A stretch of DNA of 64,000 nt from Cymbomonas tetramitiformis (taxonomy: Eukaryota > Chlorophyta > Pyramimonadophyceae > Pyramimonadales > Pyramimonadaceae). Under the pieces are notes generated by a model. That model did not search any database. It was not told the origin of the DNA and saw only the letters and a program-made list of their open reading frames with translations. The stretch lies in contig LGRX02025804.1 of NCBI GenBank assembly GCA_001247695.2, positions 35,489-99,488 of the forward strand. Reading direction: 5' to 3'. Every line of letters begins with the position of its first letter. The stretch's first letter is position 1. The position numbers and the translations under genes were made by a program. Below, piece after piece: positions 52,386 through 62,830 of the stretch.

Positions 52386-53312
52386 GAGCGTGTTTTAGTT
52401 CGCGTTTACCCGGAAGCTGGTGGGGACTTCCAACCTTCCCTGCTTCACATCATGCGGGCAGGCACTAACGGTAAATGCTATGGACGGAAGTCTAATGGTT
52501 CTCGTCACGACATCCCAATCGCGAAAGGGCAGCTGACTATTGGGTACACCGGAAGCTTGACCTATTATTTTCCAGCAAAAAACTTAACTCTTCAAAAGGG
52601 TCAAGTTCGCGAAGTGAGGACCACTCCCCCGATCCGGATGATTATATTCTGCTCGTGGAAATGTGTTCAAAACCCATGGTATTGTTGTCACGTTTCGATG
52701 CCTGGACTGCCCGAGGGGGGGGCGAACCGTGTACCCAAACTTCTTGTTGCACCAGACACAAAGATCCTGGAAAGTGAGGAGACTCGTCTCTGTTCACTTG
52801 GTGTTTGCGTTGCCCACGAAGATGTGACCCCAGAAGAGGCTCGAGGACATCTGGTGAGATCGGAGAATTCGGAGATGGACGTGGAGGAGAGACTTCGCAA
52901 CGGTGTTAAGGTGAAAGCGAGTGGCAAGGGTTTCCTGACGAAGAAGATAGCGTATTTCTATACCGCGCTCCACAGCATGGTTAAGACCGATAACCTTGCA
53001 CTGACTCAAATCCGGAAATGTGTTCCTGGTGGTGCAACCGTGTATAACTTCCGAGTTTGTCACCCTGATTCCGATGGCCGTGAATACCTCTTGGAGTTTG
53101 GACGAGAATACCGTTGTTCGTGTCCGTGTTTTCGAGAAATGGCGAGGACCCGACCTGCTCCCTGCAAGCATTTCCTTTGGCTGTACTCCGAGATATTCCA
53201 AATTCCGATCATTACGAGTGTGGGATACCTTCACGAGCCATCTCTGCTATCCTCAGAAGTTCGCAAAATACTGTCTTACTATCCTGGAATTCCGGACAAC
53301 TTCGATCTCTAG
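52269..53312 (+). CDS. MULE transposase C-terminal part with SWIM zinc finger
   Basis: After the PTSAAR repeats the frame encodes VLVRVYPEAGGDFQPSLLHI, CSWKCVQNPWYCCHVS and, near 53105-53185, REYRCSCPCFREMARTRPAP and CKHFLWLY: CxC..CxH, the SWIM finger that follows the DDE core in MULE transposases and FHY3/FAR1 proteins. The stop is at 53310-53312. Flanking TIRs and TSD argue for a transposase, not a domesticated host gene. Confidence 0.8.
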   Translation: MPPASAARPTSAAPPTSAARPTSAARPTSAARPTSAARPERVLVRVYPEAGGDFQPSLLHIMRAGTNGKCYGRKSNGSRHDIPIAKGQLTIGYTGSLTYYFPAKNLTLQKGQVREVRTTPPIRMIIFCSWKCVQNPWYCCHVSMPGLPEGGANRVPKLLVAPDTKILESEETRLCSLGVCVAHEDVTPEEARGHLVRSENSEMDVEERLRNGVKVKASGKGFLTKKIAYFYTALHSMVKTDNLALTQIRKCVPGGATVYNFRVCHPDSDGREYLLEFGREYRCSCPCFREMARTRPAPCKHFLWLYSEIFQIPIITSVGYLHEPSLLSSEVRKILSYYPGIPDNFDL

Positions 53313-54518
53313 TTGCTTAGCTAGAATACAAACGTAAATCTGTTATGGCATGTTATATATTTTACAGTGTATGCATTTTCATATACCTTACTCAAAACAT
53401 TTTGTATACCATTGCATGTATTATCACCCTCATCCACATTCGAATATGATTAACCGTACGGTCGAAGCTTGACAATCGTATACGATTGTCACACGTGAGA
53501 GAGAGCCGAACTTAGCGCCGAGATCGTGTATCCTATTGCGTGTATCCTATTGCACTCGAGAATTTGTGTTCTTCCGTATGTTCTATGTCGAGGCACGTAG
53601 GGGGCCTAAGTTGTGTCTTGTGTGTAAGTTACGGCACATAACTACCGTAGATAAGTAATAAGAAATGTCGACATTATAGGGTTTATTGTACGATTATGTC
53701 CCGGTTGTACGGTAATGCTATTTCTACATAATGCATTACGCATTACGCGTAAATCTCAAAACCTTGGAAACACGTGTTTACGCGTAAATTACGTCGGGGG
53801 AGGTCACGTTTATCCGAACATAGGCCCGAACCAGTTTTGAAATCTAACGTAGAGCAAAATAACAGATGTAAAGAATCTGAAATCAAGCATTCCAAAAACT
53901 GATATCTGAAATCTAACGTAGAGCAAAATTAGCAAAAGAAAAAAACTAGAAAATTAGCAAAATTTTAAAAATGGAATCCCCCTCCCCACTCTAAGCGGAA
54001 ACTCGGAATCCCAAGTCGGTATCCCCCCCCCTCCCCACTTACCCACTTTTTCGGGACCAGGAGTGAGGGCAAGATTTTTCAAAAAAAAAAACCTCTATTA
54101 TAATACAAGCTGCAGATACAAGCTGGTAGTCCTCCCCCCGGACCCCGACTTCATTTCCAAACTCGAGTCCAAGTCGGTAGGGGGGCTCGTAGAGGAGGTG
54201 GGCGAGATTTTTCAAAAAAAAACTCGTCTTATTGTTATAAGTAAAATAGAAATTATAATCCGTCACAGTAGTCTGCTTCGTACTTGCTAGCTATTGCAAG
54301 GAAACTCCACGACAACTGCATCAATGTCGGAGTGAATGCGCATCAAAGCCCGGTAGAGGCTATAAATTGACTTCTGAACTGGTCTGACAAGTTTTGGCGT
54401 AACATCGATTTTCCTGCGAATCCTGCGATATCTCGTGCGAATAAACACTGAGGCAGCGACTACGCCAGGCGTGCACGATTGTCAAAACTGACCACGACGT
54501 CAGGCTCGGACTAGCTTT

Positions 54519-55440
54519 TGACAATCGTATACGATTGTCAAAGCTTGCGACTACGAAAGGGGGCCGGACCTAGCGCCCAAGCTTCACAATCGTATACGAT
54601 TGTCACGCGTGAGTCAGGGGGCCGGACCTAGTAGCGCCCAAGCTTCACAATCGTATACGATTGTCACGCGTGAGTCAGGGGACCGGTCAAAGCTTGCGAC
54701 TACGGCAGGCTCGGACTCAGCTTTGACAATCGTATACGATTGTCAAAGCTTGCGACTACGGCAGGCTCGGACTCAGCTTTAACAATCGTATACGATTGTC
54801 AAAGCTTGCGACTACGACGGCAGGCTCGGACTCAGCTGTGACAATCGTATACGATTGTCAAAGCTTGCGACTACGGCAGGCTCGGACTCAGCTTTGACAA
54901 TCGTATACGATTGTCAAAGCTTGCGACTACGGCAGGCTCGGACTCCGAAGCTTTGACAATCGTATATGATTGTCAAAGCTTGCGACTACGGCAGGCTCGG
55001 ACTCCGAAGCTTTGACAATCGTATACGATTGTCAAAGCTGGCGACGTTTTTATAAGTCTAATTCTTGAGTCTGTAGAAAAGCTGGGTTTGACAATCGTAT
55101 ACGATTGTCAAAGCTGGCGACGTTTTTTTAATTTTTAGAATTCTTGAGTCTGTATAGAAAAGCTCCAGGGGTTTGACAATCGTATACGATTGTCAAAGCT
55201 GGCGACGTTTTTTTAAGTCTAATTCTTAAGTCTGTAGAAAAGCTGGGTTTGACAATCGTATACGATTGTCAAAGCTGGCGACGTTTTTTTAAGTCTTAGA
55301 ATTCTTGAGTCTGTATAGAAAAGCTCCAGGGGTTTGACAATCGTATACGATTGTCCAAGCTGGCGACGTTTTTTTTATTTTTAATTCTTGTCTGTATAAA
55401 AGCTGGGTTTGACAATCGTACACGATTGTCAAAGCTGGCG
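54519..55440. repeat. Palindrome array with 57-80-bp period
   Basis: First part: units AAGCTTGCGACTACGGCAGG plus CTCGGACTC and the palindrome (period ~58). Second part: GCTGGCGACGTTTTTT plus AATTCTTGAGTCTG and the palindrome (period ~80). Not CRISPR: the repeat is fully palindromic and the intervening sequence is itself repeated. Confidence 0.8.
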
Positions 55441-55555
55441 ACGTTTTTTTTTTTGTGTCTAATTCTTTCAGAGTCTGTAGAATTAAGCTGGTTTTGGCAA
55501 TTGGTTGCGAATTTCAAAGTTGACTAAACTTCACTATATTATGTGCGGAATGCAA

Positions 55556-55985
55556 TCTTCATGCATACATTCTTCGAAAAATTTAGCACGGTTTTGCCCC
55601 ATTCTATTTATTTTTTAGGTTATTCATGCATACATTCTTCGAAAAATTTAGCACCGGTTTGCCCCATTCTTTTTTATTTTTTAGGTTATTTATGCATACA
55701 TTCTTCGAAAAACTTAGCACCGGTTTGCTCCATTCATTTTATTTTTTAGGTTATTCATGCATACATTCTTCGAAAAACTTAGCACCGGTTTGCCCCATTC
55801 ATTTTGTTTTTTAGGTTATTCATGCATACATTCTTCGAAAAATTTAGCACCGGTTTGCCCGGCATTCATTTTGTTTTTTGGGTTATTGCTGCAAACATTC
55901 TTCGAAAAATTTAGCACCGGTTTGCCCCATTCATTTTGTTTTTTGGGTTATTCATGCATACATTCTTCGAAAACTTGGTTGCAGG
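55556..55985. repeat. ~66-bp tandem repeat, seven copies
   Basis: TGCATACATTCTTCGAAAAA then TTTAGCACCGGTTTGCCCCA, ending TTTTTTAGGTTATT. Units keep an open frame of 22 codons (MHTFFEKFSTGLPHSF), which yields ORFs on the plus strand; I take these as artefacts because the period is a multiple of three. Confidence 0.8.
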
Positions 55986-56210
55986 CTTTTTGGGGGTCTA
56001 ACGTCTAAGTCTTTTAGAGTCTGCGGAAAAGCTGGTTTTGACAATCAGATTGATATTCAGATTTTTTACATCTGTCATTTTGCTCTACGTTAGATTTCCA
56101 TTTTTCAAATTTTGCTAGTTTTGCTCTACGCTAGATTTCAGATTTCCTTTTTTGGAATGCTTGATTTCAGAGTTTTTACATCTGTCATTTTGCTCTACGT
56201 TAGTTTTCAA

Positions 56211-57186
56211 TAAGGGGCGTAACTAGTTGGGCCCGTTAACTAGTTAGACCCAGTTACAAGCAGTTATTGTTACTAGCTAGTTAATCAATTTCATTTTATT
56301 AACTAACTGACCCTAGCTAGTTAATCAATTCGCACTAACCGTTTGTAGCTAGTTAATCAATTCTATTAATCGAATCAACTACTTAGTGGTAGTGACGAGC
56401 TGACGCCCCCCGCACAATTTATTAATTACCAGTTAATCACCCATGTTGCCCATTGCGATCGGGCGGAAAATCGAAAAATCGAAATTTTTGATTTTCGTCA
56501 CAGTCGAGTGACATTAACCTGATCGCGTGAGCCGAGATGAGTGGCATGAGCACGTAGTCGAGTGTCGAGCGTTTTCACGAAGCTAGTTGTTGTCTTCTCT
56601 ATCTGGTATCTCTTGGAAACATAAGCCTTTATCTATACAGTAAGCACTTGTAGAGTTCGTAAAATTTGCAGAACTGTCCGTTCGATATAGGTATATCGCG
56701 CTAAAAAAAGGCTTTAGATACTATGGGGCGTACAAAGAAGAAACTGTCGGCATCGACAGCTTCAAAAAGCGGTCCTCGAGGTGAGGGTGGAAATGTTTCG
56801 ATTAAGCTTACCCGAAAGATGTACTTCGCTTATTGTGCAAGAGCTCGCCTATTACTGAGATGTAATAGGTTTTCATTAATAATAGGAATAATAAGTACCT
56901 CGCGTTGCCAGTAATTATGACATCTGGCACAACTAATACGTATACCCGAATGGGTCGATTTTGACCTAGAATGTGCAAAATTTAATACCGCATTATCCAA
57001 ATACTCAATTTTGGCAATACAGCAACCAGTTAAACCACCAGTTAACTAGTGCAAAAAAAGCAATTAACCCTTTGTAGCTAGTTAATCAATTTCTTATTTA
57101 CTTACTAGCTAACCCCAACCAGTTAATCAATTTGCACTAATCACTTCCAACCAGTTGGACCTCAGGTCAACCGGTTACGCCCCTTA
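56211..57186. mobile_element. hAT-like non-autonomous element, TSD GTTTTCAA
   Basis: TAAGGGGCGTAACTAG to GGTTACGCCCCTTA, flanked by GTTTTCAA (56203-56210, 57187-57194). 976 bp, with many GCTAGTTAATCAATT words near both ends. A 63-codon ORF at 56723 (MGRTKKKLSAST) has no recognisable domain. Confidence 0.8.
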
Positions 57187-57800
57187 GTTTTCAAAACTGG
57201 TTCGGACCCCCCCACCCCCCCACCCCCCCATATTATTGTTGTGGGGTTCGGTGTAAGTTTTTTACTAACAACAAAACAATTACAAATAAATTCGTTTGGG
57301 AAACAGTTTTGACAATCGTACACGATTGTCAGACCTGTGTATCGCGTGTTCATTAATAATTTCTATATAGCCCGTATAGACCGGACTAGGAAAGAATGGG
57401 GAATGATCCTCCTAAAGGCCTCAAGCGATTTAAATATTGCCCAGGAGGGCATGGGCGGATGCAAAAAATCACAGGGCTACTGCCTGACTCACGTTTGACA
57501 ATCGTATACGATTGTCAAGCTCTGTCGTTGGGTTCGTCTCTCCGACGCACGTTTGACACTCGCACGCATACGACTGGGTTATACCCCCTGAGTCCCTGGT
57601 TAGGGGGGGAGGGGGGAGTCAGTGTATATTCCTTAAGTATGAAGAAAATATTTAAATTTTCTTAAGTATGTGAAAACGCAGGCGTCGACGCGGGCCGACG
57701 CGTTACCCTCCTTAAGTATGGGCTTAAGTATGGGAGCCCTATTTTGCGAAATCTTAGAATGTTAAGAATGTTTGGTCCGGTCCGTCCAGTCCGTCCAAAC

Positions 57801-58043
57801 CAAGGCTCTATATCGATATTTCCGATAACCGATACTATCGATATATCGTATTTATCGCCGATTATCGGATTGCAATGTCTAACTATCGATTGTGCAGGTT
57901 TTGGTGTTCCATATTTAATTTATAACAAATTACATATAAATGTCCAAGTAATCGATTATTTATCGATTGTGGCGATTATCGATACCGTTTTTCGGATATC
58001 GGATTGTATCGATACCGAAAAACCAAACCGATATAGAGCCCTG
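57801..58043. mobile_element. hAT-like MITE in the MULE right TIR, TSD GTCCAAAC
   Basis: CAAGGCTCTATATCG to CGATATAGAGCCCTG, flanked by GTCCAAAC (57793-57800, 58044-58051). The 243-bp interior is rich in CGATTATCGAT words. It interrupts one arm of the MULE, showing that it came after the MULE. Confidence 0.85.
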
Positions 58044-58190
58044 GTCCAAACTGGACGGACTGGACGGACTGGACGGACTGGACGGACTGGACGGACCGAC
58101 TGGACCGATATGAATCCCCTGATACCCGGAAGACCTTCTGCACGTCTTCCGGGTACCTTCCGCGAGGGTTACCTGAGAATGATAGTCTTT

Positions 58191-58400
58191 CTACCCGGAT
58201 TTGCACACCTGATCCGACTCCTCGCCATCGGGATGTTGCTCATCGTCGTCCACAGCCTCTTCCGGAAGCGTCGGAAGGCATACAATCTGTTTGAACATAG
58301 TCCTATGTCGAGACCGTGTCCTCATGGTGACGAAGCGCATGGATGAGTGACACGCGCCACAATCACACACCACCATCCCGGGCCCGCGGTTGGACGTGAT
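58191..58400 (-). CDS. E3 transposase N-terminal zinc exon
   Basis: Minus-strand frame with GPGMVVCDCGACHSSMRFVT and RSRHRTMFKQIVCLP, then acidic EEAVDDDEQHPDGEESD. CxCxxC...RHR plus an acidic tail parallels the E1 exon at 25.8-26.3 kb. It is separated from the rest of the transposase by the MULE. Confidence 0.55.
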   Translation of the reverse strand: MTSNRGPGMVVCDCGACHSSMRFVTMRTRSRHRTMFKQIVCLPTLPEEAVDDDEQHPDGEESDQVCKSG

Positions 58401-59600
58401 ACCAACGGCGGCCCCGTCGTCCCCTTGCGTCTCACCCACCAACTCGACGGGCGTGGGAGGCATGTTGCGGTGTGCTACGGGGCCTTTCATCCGCCTGCGC
58501 AAGCATGTCACACGCATCCGCCGGGAATAAGCTTGACCGGAATGAGCCCGGAAGATGCGCAGAAGACGCTCGGAACGTCTTCGGAACGACTTCCGATGGA
58601 GCGTGCAGGCATACATCTTTCATGGAGATACGGGCATGCCGTGCCAACCGGTTCGCACCTTCGTTCGTGTTGGCCTCTCCGGGGGGAGGGGGTCACGGTT
58701 GGACGTGATACCAACGGCGGCCCCGTCGTCCCCATGCGTCTCACCCGCCAACTCGACGGGCGTGGGAGGCATGTTGCGGTGTGCTACGGGGCCTTTCATC
58801 CGCCTGCGCAAGCATGTCACACGCATCCGCCGGGAATAAGCTTGACCGGAATGAGCCCGGAAGATGCGCGGAAGACGCTCGGGACGTCTTCGGAACGACT
58901 TCCGACGGAGCGTGCAGGCATACATCTTTCATGGAGATACGGGCATGCCGTGCCAACCGGTTCGCACCTTCGTGTTGGCCTCTCCGGGGGGAGGGGGTCA
59001 CGGTTGGACGTGATACCAACGGCGGCCCCGTCGTCCCCATGCGTCTCACCCGCCAATTCGACGGGCGTGGGTGGCATGTTGCGGTGTGCTACGGGGCCTT
59101 TCATCCGCCTGCGCAAGCATGTCACACGCATCCGCCGGGAATAAGCTTGACCGGAATGAGCCCGGAAGATGCGCAGAAGACGCTCGGGACGTCTTCGGAA
59201 CAACTTCCGACGGAGCGTGCAGGCATACATCTTTCATGGAGATACGGGCATGCCGTGCCAACCGGTTCGCACCTTCGTGTTGGCCTCTCCGGGGGGAGGG
59301 GGTCACGGTTGGACGTGATACCAACGGCGGCCCCGTCATCTTCTTGCGTCTCACCCGCCAACTCGACGGGCGTGGGAGGCATGTTGCGGTGTGCTACGGG
59401 GCCTTTCATCCGCCTGCGCAAGCATATCACACGCATCCGCCGGGAATAAGCTTGACCGGAATGCGCCCGGAAGATGCGCAGAAGACGCTCGGGACGTCTT
59501 CGGAACGACTTCCGATGGAGCGTGCAGGCATACATCTTTCATGGAGATACGGGCATGCCGTGCCAACCGGTTCGCACCTTCGTGTTGGCATCTCCGGGGG
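58389..59600 (-). repeat. ~305-bp tandem repeat, four copies, including a coding-like segment
   Basis: GTTGGACGTGATACCAACGG begins near 58388, 58698, 59003 and 59308. On the minus strand each unit reads PVAHRNMPPTPVELAGETHG then AVGITSN, which in the last unit leads into the zinc exon, so an exon plus its GAAGAC-bearing intron seems to have been tandemly copied. ORFs on both strands in 58.3-59.6 kb are these units in various frames. Confidence 0.7.
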
Positions 59601-59609
59601 AGGGTCCTC

Positions 59610-60500
59610 GGGCTCATGGACTTCGGTATAGGTCATGTCCACAACTTCATCCACTGGGGCCGGAGGTGAAGGTGTAAGCCTTTGCGGATTCATCCGCCTA
59701 TCCCCATCACTCACAAGCTCCGGAGGACGATGATATGGTTCGCCCGATGCGATTGCATCCCGTATCTTCAACACCATTCGATCCTTGGAGGTTGACGCCA
59801 ATGGGAGGCTCAAGCAGCCACTTATGTTGTCGAAAGTGCACCGTGCCCGGATCATCGGCCAAGTCCAATGGATCGGAGAAAATGTCCTCCCACGTATGCT
59901 CCTTAAAGCCCGGTTCATGCAAGTCTGAAATTGCTTGCACATAGCCAAAAAACTCTTTAACCGAGAAAAGCACATTAGTGGGCTCGGCTAAGCCGAAAGG
60001 TGGCCGGTTGCTTTGACGCGGCACGCAAATACGAACCGCGTCCTCATGATCTTCAGCCCTGCGAAAACATTGTGATGGTGAATTCATAGAAGACACATGG
60101 AAGGCGTCCGGAAGTTGCGCAGAAGATGCTCCACACATCTTCGGTTGTATGCATTCCAAACTGCATAAATGTGCATGATAGATGCATGTGGGTTATGGAG
60201 ACAAGCAAGCACCTTGTTGCAGGGGAATGCTCATGACTGTAGACGGATTCCCCGAGCCATGCCGTCATCTCATGATCCAGCTCGCGGGATGGCGACACCG
60301 TAGACAACCAATCGTGCACCGCTGCCATCTTCCCCTTCAAGACCTCCGGCTTGGATTGACGGAAGACCTCCGCCGCGGATTCGGGGGGGGGGTTAGTGAG
60401 CATCGCTCGTTTGAAGGACGACATTTTGGTCTTTGGGGGCGCTTCCCCCTTTTGGAGATGCGCGGCACGTTTACTTGCCATTCTATCTCCTATACAAAGG
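59610..60500 (-). CDS. E3 upstream coding exons, function unknown
   Basis: Three protein-like minus-strand stretches in order: MASKRAAHLQKGEAPPKTKM with HDWLSTVSPSRELDHEMTAW (60480-60220); then CVPRQSNRPPFGLAEPTNVL, VKEFFGYVQAISDLHEPGFK and SDPLDLADDPGTVHFRQHKW (60060-59720); then VDEVVDMTYTEVHEPEDPPP (59690-59600). GAAGAC-rich intron-like sequence separates the first two (60070-60200). Either the 5' part of the transposase or a second E3 gene; no family recognised. Confidence 0.45.
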
Positions 60501-60539
60501 ACACTTGGCCAAGGTAGTGCGGAGGGCATCCTGAAGACA

Positions 60540-61115
60540 AACACTCAGAAGACGTTCAGAAGTCACTCAGAAGACACGCGGAAGACATCTCCCGACATCT
60601 TCCGGACGTCTTCTTGACTGTGCTTGCGGAAGATACCCCAGATACCTTCTGTACATCTTCCAGACACCTTCGGGGAATATATGTCTTCCTGAACCCAGAA
60701 GAGGTGCGGAAGACACGCGGAAGACACGCGGAAGACACGCAGAAGACACGCGGAAGACATTTTTTTGACATCTTCCGGACGTCTTCTTGACTGTGCTTGC
60801 GGAAGATACCCCAGATATCTTCTGTACATCTTCCGGTTGTCTTAGAGATGTCTTTGAGGAAGACGTGTCTTCTGGAAATCTGATACTTGTAGAAGTTCCC
60901 GTCAACGTCTTAACACCCCTCTTCGGGGCGTCTTCCTCATTTTTTTGGATCTAGGTAGACATTAGAAGACGCGTAGAAGATCGTCAAAAAAATGAGGAAG
61001 ACGCCCCGAAGAGGGGTGTTAAGACGTTCGGTGGAACTTCTACAAGTTGCAGATTTCCAGAAGACATGTCTTCCTCAAAGACATCTCTGGAGGGTAACAA
61101 GATGCACAGAAGATA
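60540..61115. repeat. GAAGAC repeats with a long hairpin
   Basis: 60840-60950 is the inverted complement of about 60980-61090, including CACCCCTCTTCGGGGCGTCT and GTAGAAGTTCC. The loop is about 30 bases (GATCTAGGTAGACATTAGAA). Before it, ACACGCGGAAG is repeated four times (60715-60750). Confidence 0.7.
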
Positions 61116-61596
61116 TCTGGGGTATCTTCCGAATGTTTTTTGGGTTTTTTTGTATTTTTTGAAAAAAAACTATAAAAAATCGCGAAAAAACAAAAAAACA
61201 TATAAGGTGCGCAATATTGGGCAAAACCGTACTGTGAAGGTAGAATTGCAAAAAAACAAGTGGTTTGTTCGGGAGAGGGTCAAACGTACCAAGTTACTAA
61301 GTTAAAACGGCCGCCTAATTTGGTAGAAGAAACTGCTCTTGTTTTAGAGCACCATCGCTCCTAGCAACGGTCGAAGAGTCGATCACGCGCGCAGCGGACA
61401 GTGCAATCTGCGGTCCAGATGAACCCCCCAGTCTTAATCGGATGGTCTCCATGAGTTACAGAAACTTAAAATGGCATGAAGGCGTGGGTGGGCACCCACA
61501 ACGCCCCTTGTGCACTAGCGGCGTCGTTGGCGGCAATCGCCACATCGTGCCACATGCACGGGGAACATCACTAGAACACAAGGGGAATCGTGGATG

Positions 61597-61690
61597 CCCA
61601 TGCCTCCAAGGGGATTCGAACCCCTCACTCACCCTCGCGCGAGACGCGTTCGGCTTACCATATTTGACCACTCGGCCATGCACCCACGAT
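61597..61690 (-). ncRNA. Degenerate tRNA-like sequence with A and B boxes
   Basis: On the minus strand, TGGCCGAGTGGTC matches a class II (Ser/Leu) D arm and A box, and GGGGTTCGAATCCCC is a perfect T arm and B box 45 nt later, with a long variable-arm-like hairpin GTCTCGCGCGAG between. Acceptor strands (GGGTGC/GCATCC) pair only if about 11 extra bases are looped out. Probably a pseudogene or SINE head, not a working tRNA. Confidence 0.5.
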
Positions 61691-61740
61691 GATGGAAGCC
61701 CGCGTCTTCGTATCGTAAACTTTTGTGTGACTGCACCCAG

Positions 61741-62112
61741 GTGCTCTCTTTGGCCGTCGACAAGGACGACGTAGGCTTTGATAACGCCCCGTTGCTCTTC
61801 TCCGCCTGGCAAAGTGGCATGCAAATGGCCTTTGTCGGGTTGGAGAAGTTGTACGGCAAGGGCCTCAAGGCGAACGACAAGATGGCCGGGCCGGGTGGCC
61901 TCGGGTCCCAACTTCTCGCTGCGATGGAGGAGAAGACTTACCCCTTCGGGGACAAGTCAAAGTGGGGCCTTGTGGTTCCCATCAGCCACCTCCGCCCCAT
62001 CTTCAAGGAGAATTTGCATCGGGCATACGAAACCACCAGCTCCGAAGCGGGGTCTCCGAAGAGGAAGGAAATCCTTTCTAGTGCTAGTAGTGAAGACGGT
62101 TCTGATGATTGA
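61741..62112 (+). CDS. E3 plus-strand terminal exon, function unknown
   Basis: After a possible TGCACCCAG acceptor the frame encodes VLSLAVDKDDVGFDNAPLLF, WQSGMQMAFVGLEKLYGKGL and WGLVVPISHLRPIF, ending in a Ser/Asp-rich tail (SSASSEDGSDD) and TGA at 62110. AATAAA occurs at 62144-62149. It runs opposite to the transposase, near the right end of E3, where CACTA elements often carry a second gene. No family recognised. An in-frame ATG at 61723 exists, but it lies upstream of the likely exon start. Confidence 0.5.
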   Translation: MLSLAVDKDDVGFDNAPLLFSAWQSGMQMAFVGLEKLYGKGLKANDKMAGPGGLGSQLLAAMEEKTYPFGDKSKWGLVVPISHLRPIFKENLHRAYETTSSEAGSPKRKEILSSASSEDGSDD

Positions 62113-62259
62113 AACTGTAAATATGTAAATAAATAGCTTTGTAAATAAACCCGAGTGCTGCAACGTTCTTTGTTCCATTTGTATCATCCTGCCAGCGAAC
62201 TGCATGCGTGTAACCTGAACGCATACGTATAGCGACTTTTGGTAGAGTTGCAGAAGACA

Positions 62260-62830
62260 TCCAGAAGACATCTTCTGGACGTCTTCTGTACATCTTCCGG
62301 ATTCCGGAAGACGTCTTTTGGACGTCTTCTGGGGTCCAGAAGACATCCAGAAGACGTCCAGAAGACGTCTTCGGCGCGTCTTCTAATGCCTACCATCTTC
62401 TGAGTTTAAGAAGACGTCCAGAAGATCTTCCGGGAAGACGTCCCGAAGATATCTTCTGGACGTCTTCTGCATGACTTCTGTACATCTTCTGAATTCCGGA
62501 AGATGTCTTCTAGACGTCTTCTGGGTTCCAGAAGATATCTAGAAGACATCTAGAAGACGTCTTCTACGCGTCTTCTAATGTCTACCATCTTCTGAGTTTC
62601 AGAAGACGTCCAGAAGATCTTCCGGGAAGATGTACAGAAGACGCCTAAAAGATATCAAGAAGACGTCTTTCGGGATTCAGAAGACATGCAGAAGACGTCC
62701 AGAAGATAACTTCTGGATGTTTTCCCGGAAAATCTTCTGCACGTCTTCTGGAAACCAGAAGATGGTAGACATTAGAAGACGCGCCGAAGACGTCTTCTGG
62801 ACGTCTTCTGGATGTCTTCTGGACCCAGAA
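62260..62830. repeat. E3 right subterminal GAAGACGTCTTC repeats
   Basis: Dense AGAAGACGTCCAGAAGACG and its complement, continued at 63888-63960 after the inserted element. Two ~190-bp sub-blocks (62290-62400, 62480-62590) are near duplicates. Confidence 0.8.

Larger units (their letters stand above)
53823..57208. mobile_element. Possible nested element with GG(C/T)CCGAACCAGTTTT ends
   Basis: GGCCCGAACCAGTTTTGAAA at 53823 is answered by an inverted TTTTCAAAACTGGTTCGGACC near 57190-57210, and the adjoining AATCTAACGTAGAGCAAAA words are also inverted (53842, 53916 against 56080-56205). The right arm is interrupted by the hAT-like element 56211-57186. No target duplication found. It could instead be an internal inverted repeat of the MULE. 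Confidence 0.5.
49150..57520. repeat. Dispersed 20-bp palindrome GACAATCGTATACGATTGTC
   Basis: More than twenty copies: two in each direction of the TIR zone (49150, 49209, 57311 variant, 57497), four in the transposase intron (51268-51450), one at 53470, and an array of about fourteen at 54519-55430 with 57-80-bp spacing. Variants change the centre symmetrically or nearly so (GTACAC, TATATG). Probably transposase or host-factor binding sites; each copy is self-complementary. Confidence 0.8.
48821..58119 (+). mobile_element. MULE transposon with long TIRs and palindromic subterminal repeats
   Basis: Flanked by a perfect 10-bp duplication TGATACCCGG (48811-48820, 58120-58129). TIRs begin GAGAGTTAG / GGGGATTCA, then align well through GGTCCAGTC, the TCCGTCCAG array, CCATACTTAAG words and beyond (48834-49215 against 57480-58106), so arms exceed 350 bp. 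It carries a transposase with a SWIM finger (49355-53312) and over twenty copies of GACAATCGTATACGATTGTC. It interrupts an E3 transposase intron. Length and TSD are typical of autonomous Mutator-like elements, though two nested insertions inflate it. Confidence 0.85.

Noticed and set aside
50268..53312. Domesticated FHY3/FAR1-type host transcription factor
   Set aside because: The gene lies within long TIRs and a perfect 10-bp duplication, so it is a MULE transposase.
54519..55440. CRISPR-like array of ~20-bp repeats with spacers
   Set aside because: The repeats are perfect palindromes, the spacers are themselves repeated, spacing changes halfway, and the context is a eukaryotic MULE with no cas genes.
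55543..56008. Repeat protein with MHTFFEKFSTGLPHSF units
   Set aside because: The 66-bp period is divisible by three, so an open frame is expected; no start context, no flanking coding sequence.
58389..59600. Several 90-265-codon ORFs on both strands
   Set aside because: They are one 305-bp unit read repeatedly in different frames; only the minus-strand segment leading to the zinc exon fits the transposase.
61597..61690. Functional tRNA-Ser or tRNA-Leu gene
   Set aside because: A and B boxes are good, but the acceptor strands do not pair without looping out about 11 bases and no normal anticodon arm forms.
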